Shown one piece after another: positions 16,411 to 24,226 of a stretch of 64,000 bases of DNA. The stretch comes from Enhydrobacter aerosaccus. Its GTDB lineage: Bacteria > Pseudomonadota > Alphaproteobacteria > Reyranellales > Reyranellaceae. The position numbers and the translations under genes are program-made. Position 1 is the first letter of the stretch, and the number at the start of each line of letters is the position of its first letter. Below the pieces are notes generated by a model that saw nothing but the letters and a program-made list of their open reading frames with translations, was not told where the DNA came from and made no database searches. The DNA lies in assembly GCA_903832005.1 (NCBI GenBank), contig CAIKZO010000073.1:1-64000 (forward strand), in the 5' to 3' direction.

Positions 16411-17412
16411 ATGCCCGCATTCCCCAAGAAGTGGCTGTGGGTCGTCCTTATCCTGGCGTTCGGCGTGCCGCTGTTGCAGCCGATCCTGCCCGATGCCGTC
16501 TCGAACTATCGCCTGTTCCTGGTCAGTACGATGATCATCGCGGCGATCGCGGTGCTGGGCCTGAACCTGCTGACCGGCTTCAACGGCCAGATATCGCTCG
16601 GGCACGGTGCCTTCTACGCCGTCGGCGCCTATACGGCGGCGATCCTGATGGACAAGCTCGACGTGCCTTACTACGCGACCCTGCCGGCCGCGGCCGTGGT
16701 CTGCTTCGCCGTCGGCTACCTGTTCGGCCTGCCGGCGTTGAAGCTCGAGGGCCATTACCTCGCGCTCGCGACCTTCGCGCTGGCGCTCGCGGTGCCGCAG
16801 ATCCTGAAATACAAGTGGCTGGAGGACCTGACCGGCGGCGTGCAGGGCATCGTGCTCTCAAAGCCCGAGGTGCCATTCGGCCTGCCGCTCAATGAAGACC
16901 AGTGGCTCTATTACTACTGCCTGGTCACCATGATCGTGCTGTTCTGGGCGGCCAACAACATGCTGAACAGCCGCAGCGGTCGCGCCATGATGGCGATCCG
17001 CGACCATTACATGGCCGCCGACACGATGGGCATCAACACCGCACGCTACAAAACGGTGACCTTCGGCATCAGCGCGGCCTACACCGGCATCGCCGGCGCG
17101 CTCTCGGCCTCGGCGATCGCCTTCGTGGCGCCCGACAGCTTCAACCTCTTCCTGTCGATCAAGTTCCTGATCGGCCTTGTCGTCGGCGGCGTGGGCTCGC
17201 TCACCGGCTCTGTGGTCGGCGGCATCTTCTACGTGCTGGTCGATAACTCTGCACAGGCCATCTCGACCTTCATCAAGAACGACCTCGGGCTGCAGTTCGA
17301 CATCTCGGCCTACACGATCTTCGGCGTGCTGCTGATCCTCCTGATGTACCTGATGCCGCAGGGCATCGTGGGCGGCGTCTACGTGCTGGTCCGCCGCTTC
17401 CGTCGCGGCTGA
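16411..17412 (+). CDS. livM: branched-chain amino acid ABC transporter permease (LivM-type)
   Basis: This is the second permease, 333 aa. The family hallmark LNLLTGFNGQISLGHGAFYA lies near residues 50-70, and GLPALKLEGHYLALATFAL follows. About eight to ten hydrophobic helices are visible, and the protein ends MPQGIVGGVYVLVRRFRRG. It is the last membrane component before the first binding-protein gene at 17485. The 72-nt gap contains no obvious terminator hairpin, so read-through into the binding protein is likely. Confidence 0.95.
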   Translation: MPAFPKKWLWVVLILAFGVPLLQPILPDAVSNYRLFLVSTMIIAAIAVLGLNLLTGFNGQISLGHGAFYAVGAYTAAILMDKLDVPYYATLPAAAVVCFAVGYLFGLPALKLEGHYLALATFALALAVPQILKYKWLEDLTGGVQGIVLSKPEVPFGLPLNEDQWLYYYCLVTMIVLFWAANNMLNSRSGRAMMAIRDHYMAADTMGINTARYKTVTFGISAAYTGIAGALSASAIAFVAPDSFNLFLSIKFLIGLVVGGVGSLTGSVVGGIFYVLVDNSAQAISTFIKNDLGLQFDISAYTIFGVLLILLMYLMPQGIVGGVYVLVRRFRRG

Positions 17413-17484
17413 AGTCCCTCCGTCGCTGCCTTTTTTGAGCGTGAGAAGCGTACCTGGCATGATCTGACAACAGGGAGCTGGACC

Positions 17485-18699
17485 ATGAAGAGCAGCAGGC
17501 GTTCCTTTGTGGCCGGAGCCTCGGCAGCAGCGCTTTCCGGCAAGGCTGCGTTCGCGCAGAACAAGTACGAAGACGGCGTCAGCGATACCGAGATCAGGAT
17601 CGGTAACACCAATCCCTACAGCGGTCCGGCCTCTGCCTATGCCGCGATCGGCAAGACGATCGACGCCTACTTCAAGAGCGTCAACGAGGCGGGCGGCATC
17701 AACGGCCGCAAGGTCAAGTTCATCTCGATGGATGACGGCTATGTCCCGTCCAAGACCGTCGAGGTGGTGCGCGAGATGGTCGAGAGCGCCAAGATCTTTG
17801 CGCTGTTCCAGCCGCTCGGCACGCCGTGCAACAACGCGATCCAGAAATACATGAACACAAGGAAAGTGCCGCAGCTCTTCGTGGCCACCGGCGCGTCGAA
17901 GTGGGGCGATCCCGCGAACTTTCCGTGGACCATGGGCTACCAGCCCGACTACCACACCGAGGCCGTGATCTACGCCCGCCATGCGCTGGCCACCGTCAAG
18001 GACGCGAAGATCGGCGTGCTGAGCCAGAACGACGACTACGGCCGCGACTATGTCGGCGGCCTGAAGGAAGGGCTTGGCAAGGAGGTCGGGCGCATCGTGA
18101 GGTCCGTCACCTTCGAGGCAACCGATCCGACGGTCGACAGCCAGATCATCCAGCTCAAGGATTCCGGCGCCAACGTCTTCATGAACTTCTCCGGCCCGAA
18201 GGCTGCGGCGCAAGGCATCCGCAAGGCGGCGGACCTCCACTGGAAGCCGGTGCACTACCTGAACAACATCTCGGCCTCGGTGGCGGCGGTGATGAAGCCC
18301 GCCGGCTACGAAAACGCACAAGGCATCATCACCGCGGCCTATCTGATGGACGCCACCGACGCGCAGTGGAGCGACCATGCCGAGATGAAGACGTGGAGCG
18401 CCTGGATGGACAAATGGATGCCGGGCGCCAACAAGGCCGACGCCAACCACATCTACGCCTACGGGGTCAGTTTCCTGATGACCGAAACGCTCAAGCGCTG
18501 CGGCAGCGAGCTGACGCGCGCCAACCTGATGAAACAGGCGGCGGGTTTCCAGAAATTCCGCGTGCCCCTGTTGCTGCCCGGCATCAACGTCAGCACCAGC
18601 CCGACCGATTTCTACCCGATCCAGGCCGTCCAGCTCGAACGCTTCAAGGGCGAGACCTGGGATCTGTTCGGCGACATCATGCACGCCGAGAGCAGCTAG
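17485..18699 (+). CDS. Liv-type ABC transporter substrate-binding protein (paralogue 1)
   Basis: This 404-aa periplasmic binding protein belongs to the type I (Leu/Ile/Val) fold. The N-terminus has a twin-arginine-like leader (SSRRSFVAGASAAALS) and probable cleavage after AFAQ. The mature part begins NKYEDGVSDTEIRIGNTNPY, and the family motifs YSGPASAY, GGINGRKV and PTVDSQIIQLKDSGA are present. GGGAG sits upstream of the ATG. It closes the livGFHM operon and is one of three close paralogues here (19573 and 20928). These homologues often bind amides, urea-like or aromatic compounds rather than leucine, so the ligand is open. Confidence 0.93.
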   Translation: MKSSRRSFVAGASAAALSGKAAFAQNKYEDGVSDTEIRIGNTNPYSGPASAYAAIGKTIDAYFKSVNEAGGINGRKVKFISMDDGYVPSKTVEVVREMVESAKIFALFQPLGTPCNNAIQKYMNTRKVPQLFVATGASKWGDPANFPWTMGYQPDYHTEAVIYARHALATVKDAKIGVLSQNDDYGRDYVGGLKEGLGKEVGRIVRSVTFEATDPTVDSQIIQLKDSGANVFMNFSGPKAAAQGIRKAADLHWKPVHYLNNISASVAAVMKPAGYENAQGIITAAYLMDATDAQWSDHAEMKTWSAWMDKWMPGANKADANHIYAYGVSFLMTETLKRCGSELTRANLMKQAAGFQKFRVPLLLPGINVSTSPTDFYPIQAVQLERFKGETWDLFGDIMHAESS

Positions 18700-18706
18700 G
18701 CCGCCC

Positions 18707-19327
18707 CTAGGCTGACCGCAGGGCCTGCAGGTCGGCGTCGATGGGCGGCGTCCATTCGGAGAGATGCGCCGCGCGGTCGGGCCGTTCGACTTTCGTGATG
18801 GCGCGGGCGGTCCCGATGGCCAGCAGGCCGACGAGCCTGTCCGGCGCGTGGAAGCCGAGGGCTGCGTTGACGTCCAAGTCATACGAGTTCGGTCCGGTGA
18901 CCCACATGCCGCCGTAGCCGAGGAGATGCACGGCGTTCAGCATGTTCATTGCTGCGGCGCCCGCCGACAGCAGTTGCTCGACCTCGGGAATGAAATGTCG
19001 CGCGCTGATCTTCGTGCCGACGGCGATCAGCAGCGGGGTGCGCATCGCCCACGCCTGATAGCGATCGAGAAGGGACTGCGGCGACGACGCATCGCGTTTG
19101 CGGGCCGCCGCCACGAGACAGGCGCCGAAGGCGGACCGCGCCTCGCCGCGGATCAGGACGAACCGCCAGGGCCGGAGCCTTCCATGGTCGGGCGCCCGCA
19201 AGCCCGCATCGACGATCGTGTCGATCTCCGGATCCGTTGGTGCGGGCGCCTCGAGCGTGCCGACTGAACGGCGCTCCAGAAGGGACTGTAAGGCGCCGTG
19301 TCGATCCTGCTCGCTGACGTCGTTCAT
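18707..19327 (-). CDS. nitroreductase family protein (flavin oxidoreductase)
   Basis: This 206-aa FMN-dependent oxidoreductase carries family motifs ERRSVGTLEAPAPTD (the nitroreductase RRS at the N-terminus), APDHGRLRPWRF, and AAMNMLNAVHLLGYGGMWVTG near residue 140. It ends before LIGTARA-type elements that bind flavin. The ATG at 19327 is preferred because it gives the normal family N-terminus; an in-frame extension to 19387 would add unconserved residues. The gene is inverted inside the run of three binding-protein genes. A Fur/Irr-like palindrome lies 45 bp upstream (19372-19386). The physiological electron acceptor is unknown. Confidence 0.88.
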   Translation of the reverse strand: MNDVSEQDRHGALQSLLERRSVGTLEAPAPTDPEIDTIVDAGLRAPDHGRLRPWRFVLIRGEARSAFGACLVAAARKRDASSPQSLLDRYQAWAMRTPLLIAVGTKISARHFIPEVEQLLSAGAAAMNMLNAVHLLGYGGMWVTGPNSYDLDVNAALGFHAPDRLVGLLAIGTARAITKVERPDRAAHLSEWTPPIDADLQALRSA

Positions 19328-19371
19328 GGAGGGCTCCCGGTCGGATTGACGAGCCAGTGAGCATATGCAAT

Positions 19372-19386
19372 TGAGACTTACTCGCA
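19372..19386 (-). promoter_or_regulatory. Fur/Irr-like inverted repeat upstream of the nitroreductase
   Basis: The 15-mer TGAGACTTACTCGCA matches the hemA-upstream palindrome (40807-40821) at 12 of 15 positions. The two share the exact 11-nt string ACTCGCAATTA at their 3' side. The arms TGAGA/TCGCA are one mismatch from a perfect 5-N5-5 palindrome. It is a candidate iron-responsive operator; no regulator gene is in the window. The remaining 19387-19572 shows no gene. Confidence 0.4.
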
Positions 19387-19572
19387 ATTAAAACATGCGA
19401 GAGACGAGGGATCACAGGGTAGTCGCGACAGCCCTCTCTGGAGCGACTATCGCGCCATCGATGCGCTGGCCGGCGTGTCGATGGCGCCTTGTCCCAGCGC
19501 GCTCTTTTAGCGCTTCACTCCGAGCGCATTCCGGCCGAAAGTCCGCGCACCTAAAAGGGAGGAAAAAGTAAA

Positions 19573-20796
19573 GTGAGCACCAAGAGGCGTACGTTTATCG
19601 GTGGCGCGTCGGCCGCCGCGTTGTTGTCGGGTTCCACGTCGGCGTTTGCGCAGAAGAAGTACGACGACGGCGCGACCGACAAGGAAATCAAGATCGGCCA
19701 CTGCGGCCCCTATAGCGGCCCGGCCTCCGCCTACGGCGTGATCGGCAAGGCGATCCAGGGCTACTTCAAGATGGTCAACGACCAGGGCGGCATCAACGGC
19801 CGCCAGATCAACCTGATCACGCTCGACGACGGCTACAATCCGGCCAAGTGCGTCGAGGTCATCCGTCAACTCGTCGAGCAGGACAAGGTCCTCTGCACCT
19901 TCAACGTGCTGGGCACGCCGTCGAACACGGCGATCCAGAAGTACATGAACACCAAGAAGGTGCCGCAGCTCTACGTCGCCACCGGCGCGTCGAAGTGGGG
20001 CAAGCCCAAGGACTTCCCGTGGACGATGGGCTATCAGCCCGACTACCACACCGAAGGCGCGATCTACGCCAAGCACATCCTGGCCAACGTGAAGGACGCC
20101 AAGATCGGCATCCTCATGCAGAACGACGACTTCGGTAAGGACTATGTCGACGGCTTCAAGGAAGGCCTCGGCAAGGACAACGCCAAGCTGATCGTGAAGA
20201 TCGCCACCTACGAGGTGACCGACCCCACCGTCGAGTCGCAGATCATCCAGCTCAAGGACACCGGCGCCAACGTCTTCTTCAACGTGGCGACGCCGAAGTT
20301 CGCGGCGCAGGCGATCCGCAAGGCGGGCGACCTCAACTGGAAGCCGGCGCAGTACATGACCAACGTCTCGGCGTCGGTCGCCTCGGTGATGAAGCCCGCG
20401 GGCTTCGACAATTCGCAGGGCGTGCTGACGGCCTACTACCAGAAGGATCCGACGGACAAGAAGTGGGACAACGACCCCGACATGAAGACGTGGCGGGCGT
20501 GGATGGACAAGTATTGCGCCGGCGGCAACCAGGGCGATGCCAACTACATCTACGGCTACGGCGTGTCGTTCCTGATGCACGAGACGCTGAAGCGCTGCGG
20601 TGACGATCTCACCCGCGCCAACGTCATGAAGCAGGCGGCGTCCTTCCAGAAGTTCAAGATCCCCGTCCTGCTGCCGGGCATCACGATCAGCACCAGCGCG
20701 ACCGACTTCTATCCGATCCAGTCGGTGCAGCTCGCCCGCTTCAAGGACGACACCTGGGATCTGTTCGGCGATATCATGGCCGCCGAAAGCGCGTGA
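19573..20796 (+). CDS. Liv-type ABC transporter substrate-binding protein (paralogue 2)
   Basis: This 407-aa periplasmic binding protein starts at a GTG, with GGGAGGA about 13 nt upstream. A twin-arginine-like leader (STKRRTFIGGASAAALLS) ends at AFAQ, and the mature protein begins KKYDDGATDKEIKIG. It shares the core YSGPASAYGVIGKA, GGINGRQ, FPWTMGYQPDYHTEG and the C-terminal WDLFGDIM with its neighbours. It is followed by a strong bidirectional terminator, so it forms its own transcription unit separate from livGFHM and presumably feeds the same membrane complex. Confidence 0.93.
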   Translation: MSTKRRTFIGGASAAALLSGSTSAFAQKKYDDGATDKEIKIGHCGPYSGPASAYGVIGKAIQGYFKMVNDQGGINGRQINLITLDDGYNPAKCVEVIRQLVEQDKVLCTFNVLGTPSNTAIQKYMNTKKVPQLYVATGASKWGKPKDFPWTMGYQPDYHTEGAIYAKHILANVKDAKIGILMQNDDFGKDYVDGFKEGLGKDNAKLIVKIATYEVTDPTVESQIIQLKDTGANVFFNVATPKFAAQAIRKAGDLNWKPAQYMTNVSASVASVMKPAGFDNSQGVLTAYYQKDPTDKKWDNDPDMKTWRAWMDKYCAGGNQGDANYIYGYGVSFLMHETLKRCGDDLTRANVMKQAASFQKFKIPVLLPGITISTSATDFYPIQSVQLARFKDDTWDLFGDIMAAESA

Positions 20797-20816
20797 TTTC
20801 GGCTTCCTGAGCGAAA

Positions 20817-20850
20817 AAAGGCCGCCGGCACCCCGGCGGCCTTTCTTTTT
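20817..20850 (+). terminator. strong rho-independent terminator after binding protein 2
   Basis: The stem 20820-20828 (GGCCGCCGG) pairs perfectly with 20833-20841 across a CACC loop. It is extended by A/T pairs on both flanks and followed by CTTTCTTTTT. The A-run on the left would also make it work on the minus strand. The same stem sequence recurs after the third binding protein. Confidence 0.93.
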
Positions 20851-20927
20851 CGCCAATCGGCTCTTTCCACAGAGCGGATTTCGAGCAAGGCTTCCATCGC
20901 TAAATATAAAAAACGATGGAGGGTACG

Positions 20928-22151
20928 TTGAAGACCAATAGGCGTGGTTTCATCGGCGGAGTCTCGTCCGCCGCGATTATTTCAGCGTCGAGTAACGCGT
21001 TCGCACAAAAGAAATACGACGACGGGGCAACGGATACCGAGATCAAGATCGGCCATTTCTGTCCCTACAGCGGACCGGCATCGGCCTATGGCGTGATCGG
21101 CCAGGCGCACCAGGCTTTCTTCAAGGCGATCAACGAGGCCGGCGGCATCAACGGCCGCAAGGTCAACTTCGTGACGCTCGACGACGGCTATTCGCCGCCC
21201 AAGGCCGTCGAATGCGCGCGCCAGCTCGTCGAGCAGGACAAGGTACTGCTGCTCTTCCAGACACTCGGCACGCCGACCAACACGGCGATTCACAAGTACA
21301 TGAATGCGAAGAAGGTGCCGCACCTCTACATCTCGACCGGCGCGTCGAAGTGGGGCGATCCCGAGCACTTCCCGTGGACCATGGGCTTTCAGCCCGACTA
21401 CAACACCGAAGGTCAGATCTACGCCAAGCACATGCTGGCCAACGTCAAGGAGCCGAAGATCGGCATCCTGATGCAGAACGACGACTTCGGTAAGGATTAC
21501 GTCGACGGATTCAAGAAAGGCATCGGCGCCGCCAACGCGGGCAAGATCGTCAAGCACACGACCTACGAAGTGACGGATCCGACCGTCGACTCGCAGATCA
21601 TCCAGCTCAAGGACTCGGGCGCCAACGTGTTCTTCAACGTCGGCACGCCCAAGTTCAGCGCGCAGGCGATCCGCAAGGCGGGCGACATCGGCTGGAAGCC
21701 GACGCAGTACCTGGTCAATGTGTCGGCCTCGGTTGGCTCGGTGATCAAGCCGGCCGGCTACGAGAACTCGCAGGGCATTCTCACGGCGGCGTACCTCAAG
21801 GATCCCACGGACAAGCAGTGGGACGACTCCGCGGACATGAAGGCCTGGCGCGCCTGGATGGGCAAGAACATGCCGAGCGCCAGCACGCTCGACGCCAACT
21901 ATGTCTTCGCCCATGCGGTCGCGAGCCTGATGGTCGAAACGCTGAAGCGCTGCGGCGACAATCTCACCCGAGCCAACGTCATGAAGCAGGCGGCGTCCTT
22001 CCACGGCTACGTGCCGCCGCTGCTGTTGCCGGGCATCTCGATTAACACCAGCGCGACCGACTTCTATCCGATCCAGGCCGTCCAGCTCGCCCGCTTCAAG
22101 GGCGAGACCTGGGACCTGTTCGGCGAGGTCATGCACGCCGAAAGCTCGTAA
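20928..22151 (+). CDS. Liv-type ABC transporter substrate-binding protein (paralogue 3)
   Basis: This periplasmic binding protein is close to paralogue 2 (KKYDDGATDTEIKIGHF, YSGPASAYGVIGQA, PTVDSQIIQLKDSGA, WDLFGEVMHAESS). The start is taken as the TTG at 20928 because GGAGGG (20918-20923) sits just ahead of it and the resulting LKTNRRGFIGG leader aligns with its neighbours. An upstream ATG at 20916 overlaps that ribosome site and has none of its own. The length is 407 aa. It has its own upstream region after the preceding terminator. Its ligand probably differs from paralogue 2, but this is inference. Confidence 0.92.
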   Translation: MKTNRRGFIGGVSSAAIISASSNAFAQKKYDDGATDTEIKIGHFCPYSGPASAYGVIGQAHQAFFKAINEAGGINGRKVNFVTLDDGYSPPKAVECARQLVEQDKVLLLFQTLGTPTNTAIHKYMNAKKVPHLYISTGASKWGDPEHFPWTMGFQPDYNTEGQIYAKHMLANVKEPKIGILMQNDDFGKDYVDGFKKGIGAANAGKIVKHTTYEVTDPTVDSQIIQLKDSGANVFFNVGTPKFSAQAIRKAGDIGWKPTQYLVNVSASVGSVIKPAGYENSQGILTAAYLKDPTDKQWDDSADMKAWRAWMGKNMPSASTLDANYVFAHAVASLMVETLKRCGDNLTRANVMKQAASFHGYVPPLLLPGISINTSATDFYPIQAVQLARFKGETWDLFGEVMHAESS

Positions 22152-22173
22152 TCGCTCGAACTCTCGAGAAGGG

Positions 22174-22205
22174 AAGGCCGCCGGTTGCTCCGGCGGCCTC
22201 TTCGT
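22174..22205. terminator. bidirectional terminator between binding protein 3 and EF-hand gene
   Basis: The stem GGCCGCCGG (22176-22184) pairs with CCGGCGGCC (22190-22198) around TTGCT. The + strand tail is TCTTCGTTTC and the opposite tail is TTCCC. It lies between convergent genes and has the same stem as the 20820 terminator with a different loop. Confidence 0.85.
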
Positions 22206-22206
22206 T

Positions 22207-22674
22207 TCAGCGGTTGGCGTTGGCCGGCTCGACCGGCTTGCGGCGCAGCGCCTGGCGGCATTCCGCGGTGCTGATGCGGCCATCCTTGTCGAGGTCGCAA
22301 CGTGTGAAGTTACGCTCGGCCTGGGCCAGGAACTCGGCCTTGCTCACAGTACCGTCCTTGTCGGTGTCGAGCAGGCGGAAATAGGTGATCTGGCCCTGGA
22401 TCTGCCGATCGCTGGGCGGCACGCCGTTGCCGACGAACAACTCGTCCTTGGAGAGCTTGCCGTCGCCGTTGGTGTCGAGGAGCTTGAAGCGCGCTTCCTG
22501 GCCGGTCGCCCACTCCTTGCGGTCAACGAAACCGTCCTTATTTGTGTCATAGCGCATCAGCGCCGAGGTTCTTTTGCGGGCGGGGGGCGCCTTGCCGGGA
22601 TCGGCGTCTGCCGGGGCGGCAAAGGCGGGAACGGTGAAGAGAAGGGCTACGGCCAGTGAGACGAGCTTCATCAT
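22207..22674 (-). CDS. small secreted EF-hand protein
   Basis: This 155-aa protein has a signal peptide (MKLVSLAVALLFTVPAFA) and four calcium-binding loops: DTNKDGFVDRKE, DTNGDGKLSKDE, DTDKDGTVSKAE and DLDKDGRISTAE. All have good acidic ligands at loop positions 1, 3, 5 and 12. The start at 22674 follows AAAGGA in the reverse orientation, and the next codon is also ATG. It resembles small alphaproteobacterial calcium-binding periplasmic proteins whose role is not established. Confidence 0.88.
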   Translation of the reverse strand: MMKLVSLAVALLFTVPAFAAPADADPGKAPPARKRTSALMRYDTNKDGFVDRKEWATGQEARFKLLDTNGDGKLSKDELFVGNGVPPSDRQIQGQITYFRLLDTDKDGTVSKAEFLAQAERNFTRCDLDKDGRISTAECRQALRRKPVEPANANR

Positions 22675-22815
22675 CGGATAGTATCCTTTAGGTTGAATCA
22701 GAGGACGAAAACACACGTGTCGTTCTCCTTACCGGCGCGTTTAAGGGCCGATATAGTCCGACTCGCGACCGAATTGTGGCCGTGTTGAGGTTTTGTTCTC
22801 GGGAGCGGGAAGTTC

Positions 22816-24204
22816 ATGGCATACGACTACGACCTCTTCGTCATCGGCGCCGGTTCGGGCGGCGTGCGGGCGTCCCGCATCTCGGCGACCTACGGCATCA
22901 AGGTCGGCATCTGCGAGGATTTCCGCGTCGGCGGCACCTGCGTGATCCGCGGCTGCGTGCCCAAGAAGCTGATGGTCTACGGTTCGAAGTTCGCGCACGC
23001 GTTCGAAGACGCGGCGGGTTACGGCTGGTCCGGACTCGAGCCCAAGCATTCGTGGGCGACCTTGCGCGACAACGTCGGCAAGGAAGTCGACCGTTTGAAC
23101 GGGATCTACCTGCGGCTGCTCAAGGACTCGGGCGTCACCGTGTACATGGGGCGCGGCCGCTTCATGGACCGCCACACCCTCGAGATCGGCAACGAGACGA
23201 TCACGGCCGCCAAGTTCCTGATCGCGACCGGCGGCCGGCCGGAGATGCCGGACATTCCCGGCCGCGAGTTCGCCATCAGCTCGAACGAGGCATTCCATAT
23301 CGACGACCCGCTGCCCAAGCGCATCACCGTCGTGGGCGGCGGCTATATCGCCGTCGAGTTCGCGGGCATCTTCAACGGCCTGGGATCGAAGGTCGACGTG
23401 GTGATCCGGCGCGACCGCGTGCTGCGCGGCTTCGACGAGGAGTGCCGCGACTTCGTGCACAAGAGCCTGCAGGACAGCGGCATCAACGTCCGCAGCGATA
23501 CCGAGGTCGTGCGCATCGAGGCAACGAACGGCAAGGCGCCGTACCGCCTCCATACGAAGAAGGGCGAGTCCTTCGAGACCGATCTGGTGATGTATGCCAC
23601 CGGCCGCGTCGCCAACACCCAGGGTATTGGCCTCGAGAAGGTGGGCGTGCAGCTCGACAAGAAGGGCGCTATCGCCGTCGACGAATGGTCGAAGACGACC
23701 GCGCCCAACATGTGGGCCGTGGGCGACGTCACCGATCGCCTCAACCTCACGCCGGTGGCGATCATGGAAGGCCATGCCTTCGCCGACACCGAGTTCGGCG
23801 GCAAGCCGCGCAAGGGCGACCATCGCAACGTGCCCTCGGCGGTGTTCTGTCAGCCCGAACTCGCCACCGTCGGCCTGACCGAGGAAGAAGCGCGCCGGAC
23901 GTTGGGCGAGGTGCGGATCTTCGCCACGCATTTTGCGCCGATGAAGTCGACGATCTCCCACAACAAGCAGCGCATCTTCATGAAGCTCGTGGTCGAGGCC
24001 GCGACCGACAAGGTCGTGGGCGTCCACATGGTGGGGGACGATGCGGCCGAGTTGATCCAGGGGCTGGCCGTCGCGGTAAAGGCAGGCGCCACCAAAGCCC
24101 AGTTCGACTCGACCGTGGGCATTCATCCCACGGCCGGCGAGGAGTTCGTGACCATGCGGAACGCGCGCCCCGAGCCGGCGCCGACCAAAGCGGCAGCCGA
24201 GTAA
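22816..24204 (+). CDS. gor: glutathione-disulfide reductase
   Basis: This NADPH-dependent FAD disulfide reductase regenerates GSH in the cytosol. The FAD-binding start is DLFVIGAGSGGVRASR. The redox-active disulfide is in GGTCVIRGCVPKKL (Cys about 42 and 47), and the NADPH domain has VVGGGYIAVEFAG. The C-terminal interface carries the catalytic base in VGIHPTAGEEFVTMR. The length of 462 aa is normal. The GST at 28099 and a peroxide/singlet-oxygen-type sigma factor elsewhere in the window fit an oxidative-stress context. Confidence 0.97.
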   Translation: MAYDYDLFVIGAGSGGVRASRISATYGIKVGICEDFRVGGTCVIRGCVPKKLMVYGSKFAHAFEDAAGYGWSGLEPKHSWATLRDNVGKEVDRLNGIYLRLLKDSGVTVYMGRGRFMDRHTLEIGNETITAAKFLIATGGRPEMPDIPGREFAISSNEAFHIDDPLPKRITVVGGGYIAVEFAGIFNGLGSKVDVVIRRDRVLRGFDEECRDFVHKSLQDSGINVRSDTEVVRIEATNGKAPYRLHTKKGESFETDLVMYATGRVANTQGIGLEKVGVQLDKKGAIAVDEWSKTTAPNMWAVGDVTDRLNLTPVAIMEGHAFADTEFGGKPRKGDHRNVPSAVFCQPELATVGLTEEEARRTLGEVRIFATHFAPMKSTISHNKQRIFMKLVVEAATDKVVGVHMVGDDAAELIQGLAVAVKAGATKAQFDSTVGIHPTAGEEFVTMRNARPEPAPTKAAAE

Positions 24205-24226
24205 CCAGACTCTTGCTGGGGGCGCG

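Noticed and set aside
19507-20856. Long minus-strand frame over binding protein 2 (and a similar one at 20982-22283 over binding protein 3)
   Set aside because: The two shadows resemble each other only because the real + strand genes are paralogues.
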